Assembly (NCBI GenBank): GCA_017466825.1
Contig: JAFTTJ010000016.1
Coordinates: 124,001 to 188,000 of the forward strand
Reading direction: 5' to 3'
Origin: Clostridia bacterium
GTDB lineage: Bacteria; Bacillota; Clostridia; Christensenellales; Borkfalkiaceae
DNA length: 64,000 nt
Position 1 is the stretch's first letter. Each line of letters opens with the position of its first letter. Under the pieces are notes generated by a model. The model had not been told where the DNA came from, ran no database searches, and saw nothing but the letters and a program-made list of their open reading frames with translations. A program made the translations under genes and the position numbers. Shown piece after piece: positions 33,448 through 42,205 of the stretch.

Positions 33448-33772
33448 TACGTATAGAACTGCCTATATTTATGTGCGAAACGTCTTTGCGGGCGTGTTGG
33501 CGGAGACGGACTACGGATATTCTTTTGCCTACGACGAAGAGTATTTGCAAAGCGAAAACGCTACCGCCGTCAGTTTGACGTTACCGCTTACGGCAAATAA
33601 GTATCGGGCGAAAACGTTGTTCCCGTTCTTCGACGGGCTGATTCCCGAGGGGTGGCTACTCGATATCGTAACGCATAATTGGAAGATTTCACCGAGCGAT
33701 AGGTTCGGTGTGCTTTTGGTTGCTTGCAAAGACGCGGTAGGGAACGTAAGCGTAAGGAGTGAAAAACTATGA
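33440..33772 (+). CDS. hipS: HipS-like protein (HipA N-subdomain 1)
   Basis: A 110-residue stand-alone version of the N-terminal subdomain of HipA: VRNVFAGVLAETDYGYSFAYD, the ALTLPL-like SLTLPLTANKY, and FFDGLIPEGWLLDIV. In the tripartite HipBST system of E. coli O127, HipS neutralises the HipT kinase. Here it overlaps hipB by 8 bases and hipT by 4 (ATGA), matching that order. Confidence 0.85.
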   Translation: MSDTYRTAYIYVRNVFAGVLAETDYGYSFAYDEEYLQSENATAVSLTLPLTANKYRAKTLFPFFDGLIPEGWLLDIVTHNWKISPSDRFGVLLVACKDAVGNVSVRSEKL

Positions 33773-34737
33773 AATGTTTATGTTGTGGCAGAGAATTTAC
33801 GCCCAAAACGTCCATAGAAGAAGTGGAAAACGGTTGGCATAAAAAATGTGTGAAAGCGTTTTTCGGCGGTAGCAAGTTGCCGATATTAGACATATCGGAA
33901 GAAACGTTAAAACGGCTTGCCGAAGAAAGTACGAATAAGGGATTTACCGTTCCCGGCGTGCAAAAGAAATTGTCCTTGCATTTAACGGAGGGCGCGTCGC
34001 CAAGACTTACACTTGTCAACTATCCTACGGGGTATATTTTGAAGCCTCAAACGGAAGAATACGAGACCTTGCCCGAAGCTGAATACTTGGTTATGCAAAT
34101 GGCAAAGCGGGTGGGGATAAAAACCGTGCCCTTTGCGTTGATTAAGATGAATAGTAGGGGCGAATTTGCGTATATCACCAAGAGAATTGATAGGGCGCAG
34201 GTGGACGGCAAAATGCAAATGCTTGCGATGGAAGATTTTTGTCAACTTGAAGAGCGTTTGACGGAAGATAAGTATAAAGGTTCTTACGAGCGTTGCGCTA
34301 AGGTTATCAAAAAGTATTCGTCCATGGCGAAATTCGACTTAACGGAACTGTATTTGCGTTTGGTGTTCTCGTTTGTAATAGGCAATTCGGATATGCACTT
34401 GAAGAACTTTTCCATGATAGAAAAAGCAGAGGGAAGTAGCGAATACGTCTTATCTAGCGCATACGATTTACTGCCTGTAAACGCGATTATGCCCGAAGAT
34501 GAAGAAGAATTTGCCTTGACCATGTGCAAGAAGAAACGCAAAATTAGAAGAAAAGACTTCTTATCGTTCGCGGAAGAAATCGGCATAGAAAGTGTTACTG
34601 CAGAAAAATTACTTTCAAAGGTTATCAAGGAAAAGAAAGCTTTGCTTTCTATGACGGATGAATCGTATTTATCTGAAACCATAAAAGGACGTTTGAAAGA
34701 AATAATTTCCGCGCGTATCGGTATTTTAGAAGAATAA
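33769..34737 (+). CDS. hipT: HipT-like Ser/Thr kinase toxin
   Basis: A 322-residue HipA-type kinase lacking the N-terminal subdomain, which is encoded separately. A zinc-like start CLCCGREF ... WHKKC is followed by the phosphate loop PGVQKKLSLHL with an autophosphorylatable serine (about 64-72). LKPQTEEY and the catalytic loop GNSDMHLKNFSMI (about 204-216) and YDLLPV (DFD-like) follow. HipT of E. coli O127 phosphorylates TrpS; the target here is unknown. It sits at the right end of the recombinase element, which could therefore be stabilised by it. Confidence 0.85.
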   Translation: MKCLCCGREFTPKTSIEEVENGWHKKCVKAFFGGSKLPILDISEETLKRLAEESTNKGFTVPGVQKKLSLHLTEGASPRLTLVNYPTGYILKPQTEEYETLPEAEYLVMQMAKRVGIKTVPFALIKMNSRGEFAYITKRIDRAQVDGKMQMLAMEDFCQLEERLTEDKYKGSYERCAKVIKKYSSMAKFDLTELYLRLVFSFVIGNSDMHLKNFSMIEKAEGSSEYVLSSAYDLLPVNAIMPEDEEEFALTMCKKKRKIRRKDFLSFAEEIGIESVTAEKLLSKVIKEKKALLSMTDESYLSETIKGRLKEIISARIGILEE

Positions 34738-34776
34738 AATAAAAAATTTTATATTTTTATAAATATTTTTGTAAAC

Positions 34777-34810
34777 ATGACGGAAACTGTCATATTTACT
34801 ATGCTAAAAT
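34777..34810 (+). repeat. Right copy of the 24-base direct repeat with extended -10
   Basis: 34777-34800 is identical to 25558-25581, 9,219 bases away. TGCTAAAAT (34802-34810) stands at the same distance as TGATATAAT does on the left. It is an attachment-site candidate or shared promoter; here it would serve the methyltransferase gene. Confidence 0.7.
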
Positions 34811-34831
34811 CAATTTGATTTTAGCATAGTA
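34797..34831. promoter_or_regulatory. 35-base perfect palindrome before the methyltransferase gene
   Basis: Arms TACTATGCTAAAATCAA and its exact reverse complement are separated by one base. It overlaps the repeat by four bases and covers the extended -10 and probable start point. It could be an operator for the restriction-modification genes. As a terminator for hipT it would lack a T tract. Confidence 0.6.
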
Positions 34832-34872
34832 GAATTAAAAATGATATCAGAAAAAAGAAGAGGCGTTTAAGA

Positions 34873-35883
34873 ATGGTAAAGAGTATTGATTTGTTTGCGG
34901 GAATTGGTGGGATCCGTCTGGGGTTTGATCAAGCGTTCAGCAAAGAGATAAAAACAGTATTTATAAGTGAATGGGATGAGCAAGCCCAAAAAACCTATAA
35001 AGCGAATTTTAAGGATGATTTTAGCATTGCTGGAGATATTACAAAAATAAAAGAAGATGAAATACCTGGATTTGATATCTGTTTGGCGGGATTTCCTTGT
35101 CAAGCGTTTAGTCTTGCAGGACAAAGAAAAGGTTTTGACGATAACTACAAAGGGCTTTGTCGCGGAACACTGTTTATGGATGTTGTCAGAATCTGTGAAT
35201 TTCATAAACCGAAAGTGATTTTTTGTGAGAATGTAAAAGGTCTGTTTATACACGATAGAGGAAGAACGTTCAAAATTATTTATAACGCCTTTGTTGAGTT
35301 GGGGTATAAAGTTTTTTACAAAATCCTAAATAGTAGGCATTTTGGTGTCCCTCAAAACAGAGAACGGGTTTATATTGTTGCGTTTAGAAACGATATTGCG
35401 CCCGAGAATTTCGATTTTCCAGATGCTACGGATGACACAAAGCGTTTATGGGATGTTAGAGAAGAAAAACCTGTTCCTGCAAAATACTATTTGAGCGATG
35501 TTTATTTGGAAACCTTAAGAAAACATAAGGCTCGCCATGAATTGAAAGGAAATGGATTTGGTTATGAGATTCGTGATTGGAGCGATGTTGCTGGGGCTAT
35601 CGTTTGTGGTGGGATGGGACGAGAAAGAAATCTTGTTGTAGATAAAAGACAAAAAAATCTTATCCCGACTACACATATTAAAGGAACAATAAACAAGGAG
35701 GGCGTTAGAAAAATGACACCTAGAGAGTGGGCCAGATTACAAGGATTTCCTGATTCTTTTGAATTGCCACTTGCGGATGTTCACTTATATAAGCAGCTTG
35801 GGAATAGTGTAACAGTTCCTGTGATTAATGAAATAGCAAAAAAAATAAAGGAGGTTCTCGATAATGTCAATAAAGGCAAATAA
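34873..35883 (+). CDS. C5-cytosine DNA methyltransferase, HpaII type
   Basis: Methylates cytosine with SAM. Motif I DLFAGIGGIRLGFD opens the protein. Motif IV is AGFPCQAFSLAGQRKGF with the catalytic Cys (about 76), motif VI ENVKG, motif VIII QNRERVYIVAF, motif IX MTPREWARLQGFP and motif X QLGNSVTVPV, all in order. Length 336 is typical of M.HpaII-class enzymes. It overlaps the HpaII-like endonuclease gene by 20 bases, so CCGG is the likely target (inference from the partner). Class 2 DISARM also includes a C5 methylase, so a double role cannot be excluded. Confidence 0.92.
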   Translation: MVKSIDLFAGIGGIRLGFDQAFSKEIKTVFISEWDEQAQKTYKANFKDDFSIAGDITKIKEDEIPGFDICLAGFPCQAFSLAGQRKGFDDNYKGLCRGTLFMDVVRICEFHKPKVIFCENVKGLFIHDRGRTFKIIYNAFVELGYKVFYKILNSRHFGVPQNRERVYIVAFRNDIAPENFDFPDATDDTKRLWDVREEKPVPAKYYLSDVYLETLRKHKARHELKGNGFGYEIRDWSDVAGAIVCGGMGRERNLVVDKRQKNLIPTTHIKGTINKEGVRKMTPREWARLQGFPDSFELPLADVHLYKQLGNSVTVPVINEIAKKIKEVLDNVNKGK

Positions 35884-36988
35884 AGGTGAATGGGGAGAAC
35901 CATATGCGGCAATTCGTATATTAGGAGACGGTAAATTATATATAGCTGATGCAAATGGAAACAAAAATCCTTCGGAGTGGATGAATGTTTTAGAATTAAT
36001 ACGTCACGAAACAGCGAGTCGTATAGTTTCTTATCGTTATAAAGCGGAAGAAGTTGAAATAGACGTTTTTGTGAATAATAGTTATGTAACATCATTTGCT
36101 GCAAACGAATTTATAAAGGTCGCAGATCAATTGGCTAGGGAAATCCCCCAGAAGAAAGGAAACTCTTTTGAGATATCTGATGCTTTATCAGATTTTATGC
36201 GGGAAATTGAAATGTTACATATAAAAGCAAAAAGTGTAGACAAAAGTGATATTTTTCTTACTATTTTAGATCCTAGAGCTTCCGTTATGAGAGAACATAT
36301 AGGATTTTCAATAAAATCTGAATTTGGTCAAAATCCTACACTTTTTAATACTGCAAAATCCTCTGCTGTCGTTTATGAGGTTTTAAACATGAATGATAAT
36401 TTGATGGACAAAATTAATTCTATGTTTGATGACAAAGGACATGTTCCAGTAGGGGGAAGATGTGATGCATTGATTTCAGATGGGTGTGATTTGAAATTTA
36501 TAGGCTTTCCTATTGCATCCAATGCAAAATGCGCGGCATTTAAAGAAAATCTTGATTTGATTAATCCTCGTTTAGCCGAAGTTATAGAGAGAATGCTGTG
36601 GAATCATTTTTTTAATCACGAGTCTTATGTGAATTTAGAAGCAGTAACGCAGACCATTATAAAGGATAATCCTTGTATGCTTACTCGTCCTGAAGAAAAA
36701 TATCCGTATATGATTAAGTCATTCTTATATGCTGCGTATTGTGGGATGACCGCTTCAACATTATGGAACGGAAACAGCCAAGTTAACGGGGGATTCATAA
36801 AAGTAAAACGAACTGGTGAGGTTGTTGCGCATTATGCGTTAGAATCTGATGCTTTTAAATCATATTTATATAAAAATTGTTATCTTGAATTTCCGTCAAC
36901 AAGTGAAAAGCATGGGTTCTATGCAAATGTATATAAAGAAGATGGTAAGTACTATTTTCGCTTAAATTTCCAAATTAGATATAGATAA
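35864..36988 (+). CDS. HpaII-family type II restriction endonuclease
   Basis: A 374-residue enzyme. KANKGEWGEPYAAIRILGDG at the N-terminus and ILDPRASVMREHIGFSIKSE with FGQNPTLFNTAKSSAVVYEV (about 135-172) match the HpaII family core. The latter includes the D-x(n)-SxK-type catalytic stretch GFSIKSE. HpaII cuts CCGG and is blocked by cytosine methylation, fitting the adjoining methyltransferase. It overlaps that gene by 20 bases and stands 11 bases before the next operon gene. Confidence 0.8.
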   Translation: MSIKANKGEWGEPYAAIRILGDGKLYIADANGNKNPSEWMNVLELIRHETASRIVSYRYKAEEVEIDVFVNNSYVTSFAANEFIKVADQLAREIPQKKGNSFEISDALSDFMREIEMLHIKAKSVDKSDIFLTILDPRASVMREHIGFSIKSEFGQNPTLFNTAKSSAVVYEVLNMNDNLMDKINSMFDDKGHVPVGGRCDALISDGCDLKFIGFPIASNAKCAAFKENLDLINPRLAEVIERMLWNHFFNHESYVNLEAVTQTIIKDNPCMLTRPEEKYPYMIKSFLYAAYCGMTASTLWNGNSQVNGGFIKVKRTGEVVAHYALESDAFKSYLYKNCYLEFPSTSEKHGFYANVYKEDGKYYFRLNFQIRYR

Positions 36989-36999
36989 AGAGGTTTGTT

Positions 37000-38121
37000 A
37001 TGTTAGTTGAAAAAATTAGAGAGTATACAAAAAGAAAAGAACTTTCAAATAAAGCAAAATCAGAATTAGCAGAAATTCTAAAAGATGTTAATTTTGAAGA
37101 TAAAAGTGAAATACAAGGAATTATATCAGAATTACTTAATTTGCATGCGGATGTATTATATTCGTTTATATTAACATTAGACATTGAAAAGGCTAATATA
37201 TTGGCTGAAGAAATCGACTGCAAGAATGCTAACAAAGCTCTTCATATTTATTTATCAGTGTTGTCACTTCATAGGATTGGAAATGATGTTAAGGCAAAAA
37301 GTATTTTGGAACAATTTATTTCAGTTAACGCCTTTGGTAAAAAGATAAATAAACAAGTTTATATTGGTCTTGATAAAGCTTTGGGGTATGAAGGGGCCAG
37401 CGTATTGTTATCAGAATGTGAAAGTTGGAATCAAAGAAACATAAATGGTTTCCGTAAAATATGGATTGAAGCTGCGGAATATTTAAAAAATGATAAATTT
37501 TCAAAGTATGTATTACAGTGGTTTGAAAATAATAAAATAACTCCAACACAAAAGGAATTTTCTTCGTTTATTAAAACAGACAAAGTAGTTGAAGAACCGA
37601 AAGTTGTGGTAGAACAATCTAAACCTTTAAATGAATTGACAATAGAAGACCTATTGAAAGAGTTTGCAAAAAGGGTAAAGGATGCAGATAAAATAAAGGA
37701 AGAGAGAAATGAACTTTCATCATTAAATGTATCTCTTAAAAGTGAAATATTAAAATTAAAGCAAGATATTGTTCAGCAACAAGCAGATAACAAAAAGATT
37801 CTTTTAGATAAAGAAGAGATTGATAGAGAAAATTTAGAGTTGAGGAAACAGATTATTGAACTCAAAAATCTGTTAACTGAAAGCCAAGGGGAAACCCAAA
37901 AACTTAAAATGAAGTTGGAGAACGTAGAATCAGCTTATGGGCAAGCTGGACAAACAGAAGTAGATTCAATTGTAGGTAAAATAAAAAGTAGATTATCTTC
38001 AGAACATGAAAAATATTTGGAAATAAAAGCAAAAGAACCCGACATGGATTATTATGATGTCTTAATAGCTATGTTGGATGAGATTTATAGGGTTCTTAAG
38101 AAAAACGGTATTACATTTTAA
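37000..38121 (+). CDS. Helical and coiled-coil protein at the head of the DrmAB-type operon
   Basis: A 373-residue protein I do not recognise. Residues 1-190 are helical and repeat-like (LSNKAKSELAEILKD, LHIYLSVLSLHRIGND), possibly TPR-like. Residues about 215-325 are a long coiled coil (LKSEILKLKQDIVQQQ, LELRKQIIELKNLL). The last 50 residues form a small globular end. It is 11 bases after the endonuclease gene and 8 bases before the Hsp70-like gene, so it is probably a subunit or adaptor of that system. Confidence 0.6.
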   Translation: MLVEKIREYTKRKELSNKAKSELAEILKDVNFEDKSEIQGIISELLNLHADVLYSFILTLDIEKANILAEEIDCKNANKALHIYLSVLSLHRIGNDVKAKSILEQFISVNAFGKKINKQVYIGLDKALGYEGASVLLSECESWNQRNINGFRKIWIEAAEYLKNDKFSKYVLQWFENNKITPTQKEFSSFIKTDKVVEEPKVVVEQSKPLNELTIEDLLKEFAKRVKDADKIKEERNELSSLNVSLKSEILKLKQDIVQQQADNKKILLDKEEIDRENLELRKQIIELKNLLTESQGETQKLKMKLENVESAYGQAGQTEVDSIVGKIKSRLSSEHEKYLEIKAKEPDMDYYDVLIAMLDEIYRVLKKNGITF

Positions 38122-38129
38122 GGTGTATT

Positions 38130-39650
38130 ATGATAAATAATGAAGTACAAATTGAGCATTTTGGAATAGATTTCGGAACGACAAATATAGCAGTTGGCGG
38201 ACTAATTGTCGATAAAGAAACAAAAAGGGCTTTTAGAGTTTTGTATGGTGAAGATGGAGTTCCTTTTCCTTCTATAGTTGCCGTAAAATATGATTTTGAA
38301 AAAGGGAAACCCGTCGGGCGTTTTGGTAGAAAAGTAAAAACTCAAATTTCTTCTATGCAAGACGAAGGATATCAAATTATAAAATCTATAAAGACTGCTC
38401 TTGGTGACGAAGCTGCTATTTATGAAATTGGCCCAGAGAAATTATCTTCTACAAAAGTTGTAACGGTTTTAATTAAGGCAATAAAACGCCATTTACAAAC
38501 ACAATTGCAAAGAAAAGTTGAAATTAAAAATGCAACGGTGGCTGTTCCTGTTGATTTTAGCAATAAGCAAAGGGAAGAATTGTGTAAAGCTTTTGAAAAA
38601 GCAGGAATACATATCAATAAAATAGTAAGTGAATCAATGGCTGCTTATATTAGAAATAGGGAGTCAGTAAATGCGCTTTCTAACGTTATGGTTTTTGACT
38701 GGGGTGGAGGCACTTTAGATATTAGTTTATTGAAAGTCGAGAAAGGTAAAGTGTATGAAGAGGCGACATCTGGTTGGAAAGTGGCTGGGGATAAAATAGA
38801 CGAAACTATTGCAGAATTTGTACATAATCAATTTGTTAAAAATTATAACTTAACAATAGCCTTTAAGGACTTATCTATAAAGGACAAAACAAAACTTTTA
38901 ACCGAATGTGAAAAAGCAAAAATAACTTTCTCAGATGAAGATGAAATTGATGACCCTGCAATTATATCGATGTTTGATTATTGCGGTGAGAAAAAAGTGT
39001 TTTACAAACTTGAGTACGAAGATTTTTCTGCAAAAATTGGTGGAATTGTGAGTGAAGCTATTTTATCTATTGGTAAAGTTTTGAGTAAAGCCAATATGGG
39101 GCTTATAGATTTAGATGCTATAATAATAGTTGGAGGTAGCAGTAATCTGTTACCGTTAAGGAATGTAATGCTTGAAGAGTTTGAAAAAAAGCATAACATA
39201 AAAATTGTTTATCCAGATAAGCCTCAGTGGTCTGTTGCAGAAGGTGCTGCCGTAATAGACAGTGTTGAATGTCAATATGAAATAAATCAAGACATTTCTG
39301 TTGTTATGAGTGATGGTTCCATTTATCCGATTATTCCAAAAGGAAGTAAAATTCCTTTTGCTGGGGAACCTATTACGTTTGGAACTGTTGATAATGCTAC
39401 AAGTGCTAATTTTATAATAGCGGATGATAAAGATAATATTCTTGACCGTTTAACTATGCCTGCAAAGGGTTTTATGGGTGAGTATTTTGAGGTTTCAGGT
39501 AAAATTGATAATAATCTTATAGCAATGATTTCTATTACGGGAAATAAAATGATGGAAAAAGTTGGTGAAAAGCAAACGGAAATAAATCAATTAAGTTATT
39601 ATTGCGATATTTCTGAAATTGAAGACTTTAAGTTTGAGATAAAAGAATGA
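38130..39650 (+). CDS. Hsp70/DnaK-like ATPase
   Basis: A 506-residue Hsp70 relative. The phosphate 1 loop is GIDFGTTNIAVGG (about 10-22), then the VPVDFSNKQREEL stretch, phosphate 2 VFDWGGGTLDISLLKV (about 189-204) and the adenosine motif IIIVGGSSNLLPLR (about 330). The nucleotide-binding domain is complete. The C-terminal 120 residues are a short beta region, and the helical lid of DnaK is missing. It starts 8 bases after the coiled-coil gene and its last 4 bases overlap the helicase gene. Membership in a defence operon is inferred from this packing. Confidence 0.85.
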   Translation: MINNEVQIEHFGIDFGTTNIAVGGLIVDKETKRAFRVLYGEDGVPFPSIVAVKYDFEKGKPVGRFGRKVKTQISSMQDEGYQIIKSIKTALGDEAAIYEIGPEKLSSTKVVTVLIKAIKRHLQTQLQRKVEIKNATVAVPVDFSNKQREELCKAFEKAGIHINKIVSESMAAYIRNRESVNALSNVMVFDWGGGTLDISLLKVEKGKVYEEATSGWKVAGDKIDETIAEFVHNQFVKNYNLTIAFKDLSIKDKTKLLTECEKAKITFSDEDEIDDPAIISMFDYCGEKKVFYKLEYEDFSAKIGGIVSEAILSIGKVLSKANMGLIDLDAIIIVGGSSNLLPLRNVMLEEFEKKHNIKIVYPDKPQWSVAEGAAVIDSVECQYEINQDISVVMSDGSIYPIIPKGSKIPFAGEPITFGTVDNATSANFIIADDKDNILDRLTMPAKGFMGEYFEVSGKIDNNLIAMISITGNKMMEKVGEKQTEINQLSYYCDISEIEDFKFEIKE

Positions 39651-42205
39651 AAAAGAGTAATTTAGTATTTTCAAGCAATGTATATGTTCTTAATGGGCAC
39701 GGAAAGTTATCCGATCCCACTTTTATGGCGCATGTAATTGATCCTGGGGCTATAAGAGCTATGGTGGAGCATCAAAGAAAAATGGGCGGTATGCCAAAGT
39801 TGTCTCCATTGCAAAAAGAAATTTACGATAATGCTATTCCGTGTGCTTATTCCAATGGCGATTATACACATGGATCGATCAATGAAAATGGAATAATAGT
39901 TTGTGTAAATAAGTGTGAAAACGACGAATGTGTTTATTTTGCAAAATGTAGCAAGACTCCTGAATTTAGAAAGGTGTATAGGGATTCTGACGCGACGTTT
40001 GATTTTGTTGAAAAAGAAAATGAGACAGAAATAGAGTTTAATTTTGATATTGATTTGCCAGAAGTTCAAATATCTAAAAAAATATTTGTTCCCAAATTGA
40101 CAGCAAAAACGTTTCATTTGCCCACAAGACAACCCGAAATTGAGGAAATTGTGCGAAACAATAAGGCAAACGAATGGGGTGTTCGCTCTCACATTAGGCA
40201 TTTGGCGGATGAGACGACTACGATTGTTCGTGGCCACGTAAGAAGACATTGGCTACCGACAACGGTAACGTATGTGGTTAAGAAAGAAATTGTTCCCAAA
40301 TTACTAATTAAGAAGAATTTTATTAATAGAGATTTAATCAAGAAATTGGCGGAAAGGAGAGCTCAAAAAGCTATCGAAAACGCTATAATAACGCCTCAGA
40401 TTTATCAGTTGAAAAAAATTCAGCCTATAGATTCGGCAGAAGTCATTATTGGCAGTTCATTAAATTCTAAAATATTAGTTAATGCTGGTCCAGGGACAGG
40501 GAAGACACATACTGTTATTGAAAGGTTAAAATATATTGCTCGTGAGTATGATGACATAGACCCAGACAGTATATTGGTTTTATGTTTTTCACGAAGTGCC
40601 GTTAAGGTTATTCGAGACAGGTTGAATAAAGCCATGGATGCGCATGAAATCCCGTATATCGCAAAGAGATTTAATATATTAACATTCGACTCCTTTGCTA
40701 CGTGGTTTTTGAAACAAATTGAACCTAATTTTGATTTGTCGCCATATAATTATGATGAAAGAATTGGTAGATTTATTAAAAAATACGAGAAAGATCCTGA
40801 AGTCCTTGGCGTAGAATATTTAATTATTGACGAAGTGCAGGACTTAGTTGGAAAACGTGCAGAAATGGTGCGCTCGTTACTTAAATATATTAAATGTGGC
40901 TTTTTATTGTTGGGAGATGAATGTCAGGCAATATACGATTATCAAATTAATGATAAAAATGAATTAAATGCATCCAAACTATATGAATGGTTTGAGACGT
41001 ATTTTAATGAAAACTTAATTGAATATGAACTTACGAAAGAATGGAGACACCAAGGAGTACTAGAAGAAGCGTTTAAGCCGTTACGTCACGCAATGCAATA
41101 CAAGCCTTACTCAAATCAAAAAGAACAACTTTCTAAATTGTTTAAAAAATATGATATTCCAGAAATGAATACGGAAGATATTATTTATTGCTGTGATGGA
41201 GATCTTGGGAAAAGAGCAATTTTATCTTGGGCTAATGGGGATGCTTATAGACAAAGTCAAGAATTGTTTGCACGTGACGATATTTCTGTTAAACACACAA
41301 TTTTAACTGGAGCAAGAAAGCTTTTATTGCGTAAAGAATTAGCTTTAATTCTTAGTAAATTAACAACAGATACTGTAAATAAGAGAACTTTTTTTGGCAG
41401 TGGTAAAGCTATTGGTGTAAATGAAGAAGTTGTAACCGCTATTTGGGATGCTATTTTATTTACTTTAGAAATGGATTCTGATAATGAGGAATTTTCATTA
41501 CTTGCGCTTAGAAAAGCTTTGATTTCAGAAAAAAGAGTGGATGAGATATTAACGTCGCAAGAGGAATCTGATGTTATTATATCAACTATACATAAAGCAA
41601 AAGGCAAAGAATATGATACGGTTGTATTAAATAAATTTGGTTCAATATCTAATTCAGATGATGTTAAGGTTTATTATGTTGCATTAACAAGAACTAAAGG
41701 TGAGCTGATTGTTAAGTCAAAACAAAAGGCACCTTCTTATGATATTAAAACAGATAGTGGAAGATTTATTGAACTAAATAAGCAATATAAAATTAAAAGA
41801 ATAGAACTTGGTCTAGATGGAGATGTGGATCCTATAGGATTTATAGATAAAGGGTTAACAGGTTTTACTCCTGAAAAAAGACAAGATTATATTGTAAATA
41901 AGGTAAAAATAGGCGACCCTTTAAGAATTAGTAAATATAAAGGAGACTATTTGATAATTCACGAAGGACATGCTATTGGCCGTGTAAATCCAAGTGCTTT
42001 TAAGCAATATAGACATTACTTTCCAAGTGGAAAACATTATACGTATAGTTTTGATAAATATACAGACTATGTAGATGTTTTTGTAAAAGATATTGTATCT
42101 GTTGTTAATCAAAAATTGGATTCGGCAATTCCTGATCCCTATTTAAAGAGCGGATTTTGGTTAGGAATTGAATTTTGTGGATATGCAAAACCTATGGAGG
42201 AATAA
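39647..42205 (+). CDS. SF1 (UvrD/Rep-like) helicase with Cys-containing N-terminal region
   Basis: An 852-residue protein. Residues 1-270 are distinctive, with CVNKCENDECVYFAKC (about 88-103), a possible zinc or iron-sulfur site. The helicase core follows: Walker A NAGPGTGKTHTVIERLK (about 278), VLCFSRSAVKVIRDRL, Walker B LIIDEVQDLVG (about 393), LLGDECQAIYDY, STIHKAKGKEYDTVVL (about 645) and YYVALTRTKGEL (about 676). It is coupled to the Hsp70-like gene by an ATGA overlap and to the DrmA-like gene by a one-base overlap. Confidence 0.85.
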   Translation: MKKSNLVFSSNVYVLNGHGKLSDPTFMAHVIDPGAIRAMVEHQRKMGGMPKLSPLQKEIYDNAIPCAYSNGDYTHGSINENGIIVCVNKCENDECVYFAKCSKTPEFRKVYRDSDATFDFVEKENETEIEFNFDIDLPEVQISKKIFVPKLTAKTFHLPTRQPEIEEIVRNNKANEWGVRSHIRHLADETTTIVRGHVRRHWLPTTVTYVVKKEIVPKLLIKKNFINRDLIKKLAERRAQKAIENAIITPQIYQLKKIQPIDSAEVIIGSSLNSKILVNAGPGTGKTHTVIERLKYIAREYDDIDPDSILVLCFSRSAVKVIRDRLNKAMDAHEIPYIAKRFNILTFDSFATWFLKQIEPNFDLSPYNYDERIGRFIKKYEKDPEVLGVEYLIIDEVQDLVGKRAEMVRSLLKYIKCGFLLLGDECQAIYDYQINDKNELNASKLYEWFETYFNENLIEYELTKEWRHQGVLEEAFKPLRHAMQYKPYSNQKEQLSKLFKKYDIPEMNTEDIIYCCDGDLGKRAILSWANGDAYRQSQELFARDDISVKHTILTGARKLLLRKELALILSKLTTDTVNKRTFFGSGKAIGVNEEVVTAIWDAILFTLEMDSDNEEFSLLALRKALISEKRVDEILTSQEESDVIISTIHKAKGKEYDTVVLNKFGSISNSDDVKVYYVALTRTKGELIVKSKQKAPSYDIKTDSGRFIELNKQYKIKRIELGLDGDVDPIGFIDKGLTGFTPEKRQDYIVNKVKIGDPLRISKYKGDYLIIHEGHAIGRVNPSAFKQYRHYFPSGKHYTYSFDKYTDYVDVFVKDIVSVVNQKLDSAIPDPYLKSGFWLGIEFCGYAKPMEE

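Noticed and set aside
34873-35883. Methyltransferase named drmMII of a canonical class 2 DISARM
   Set aside because: It overlaps a HpaII-type endonuclease gene, which is the simpler partner. drmE and drmC are missing, so the canonical class cannot be claimed.
39707-40249. 180-codon minus-strand frame within the SF1 helicase gene
   Set aside because: It is a shadow of the helicase coding frame, with no ribosome site or recognisable motif.
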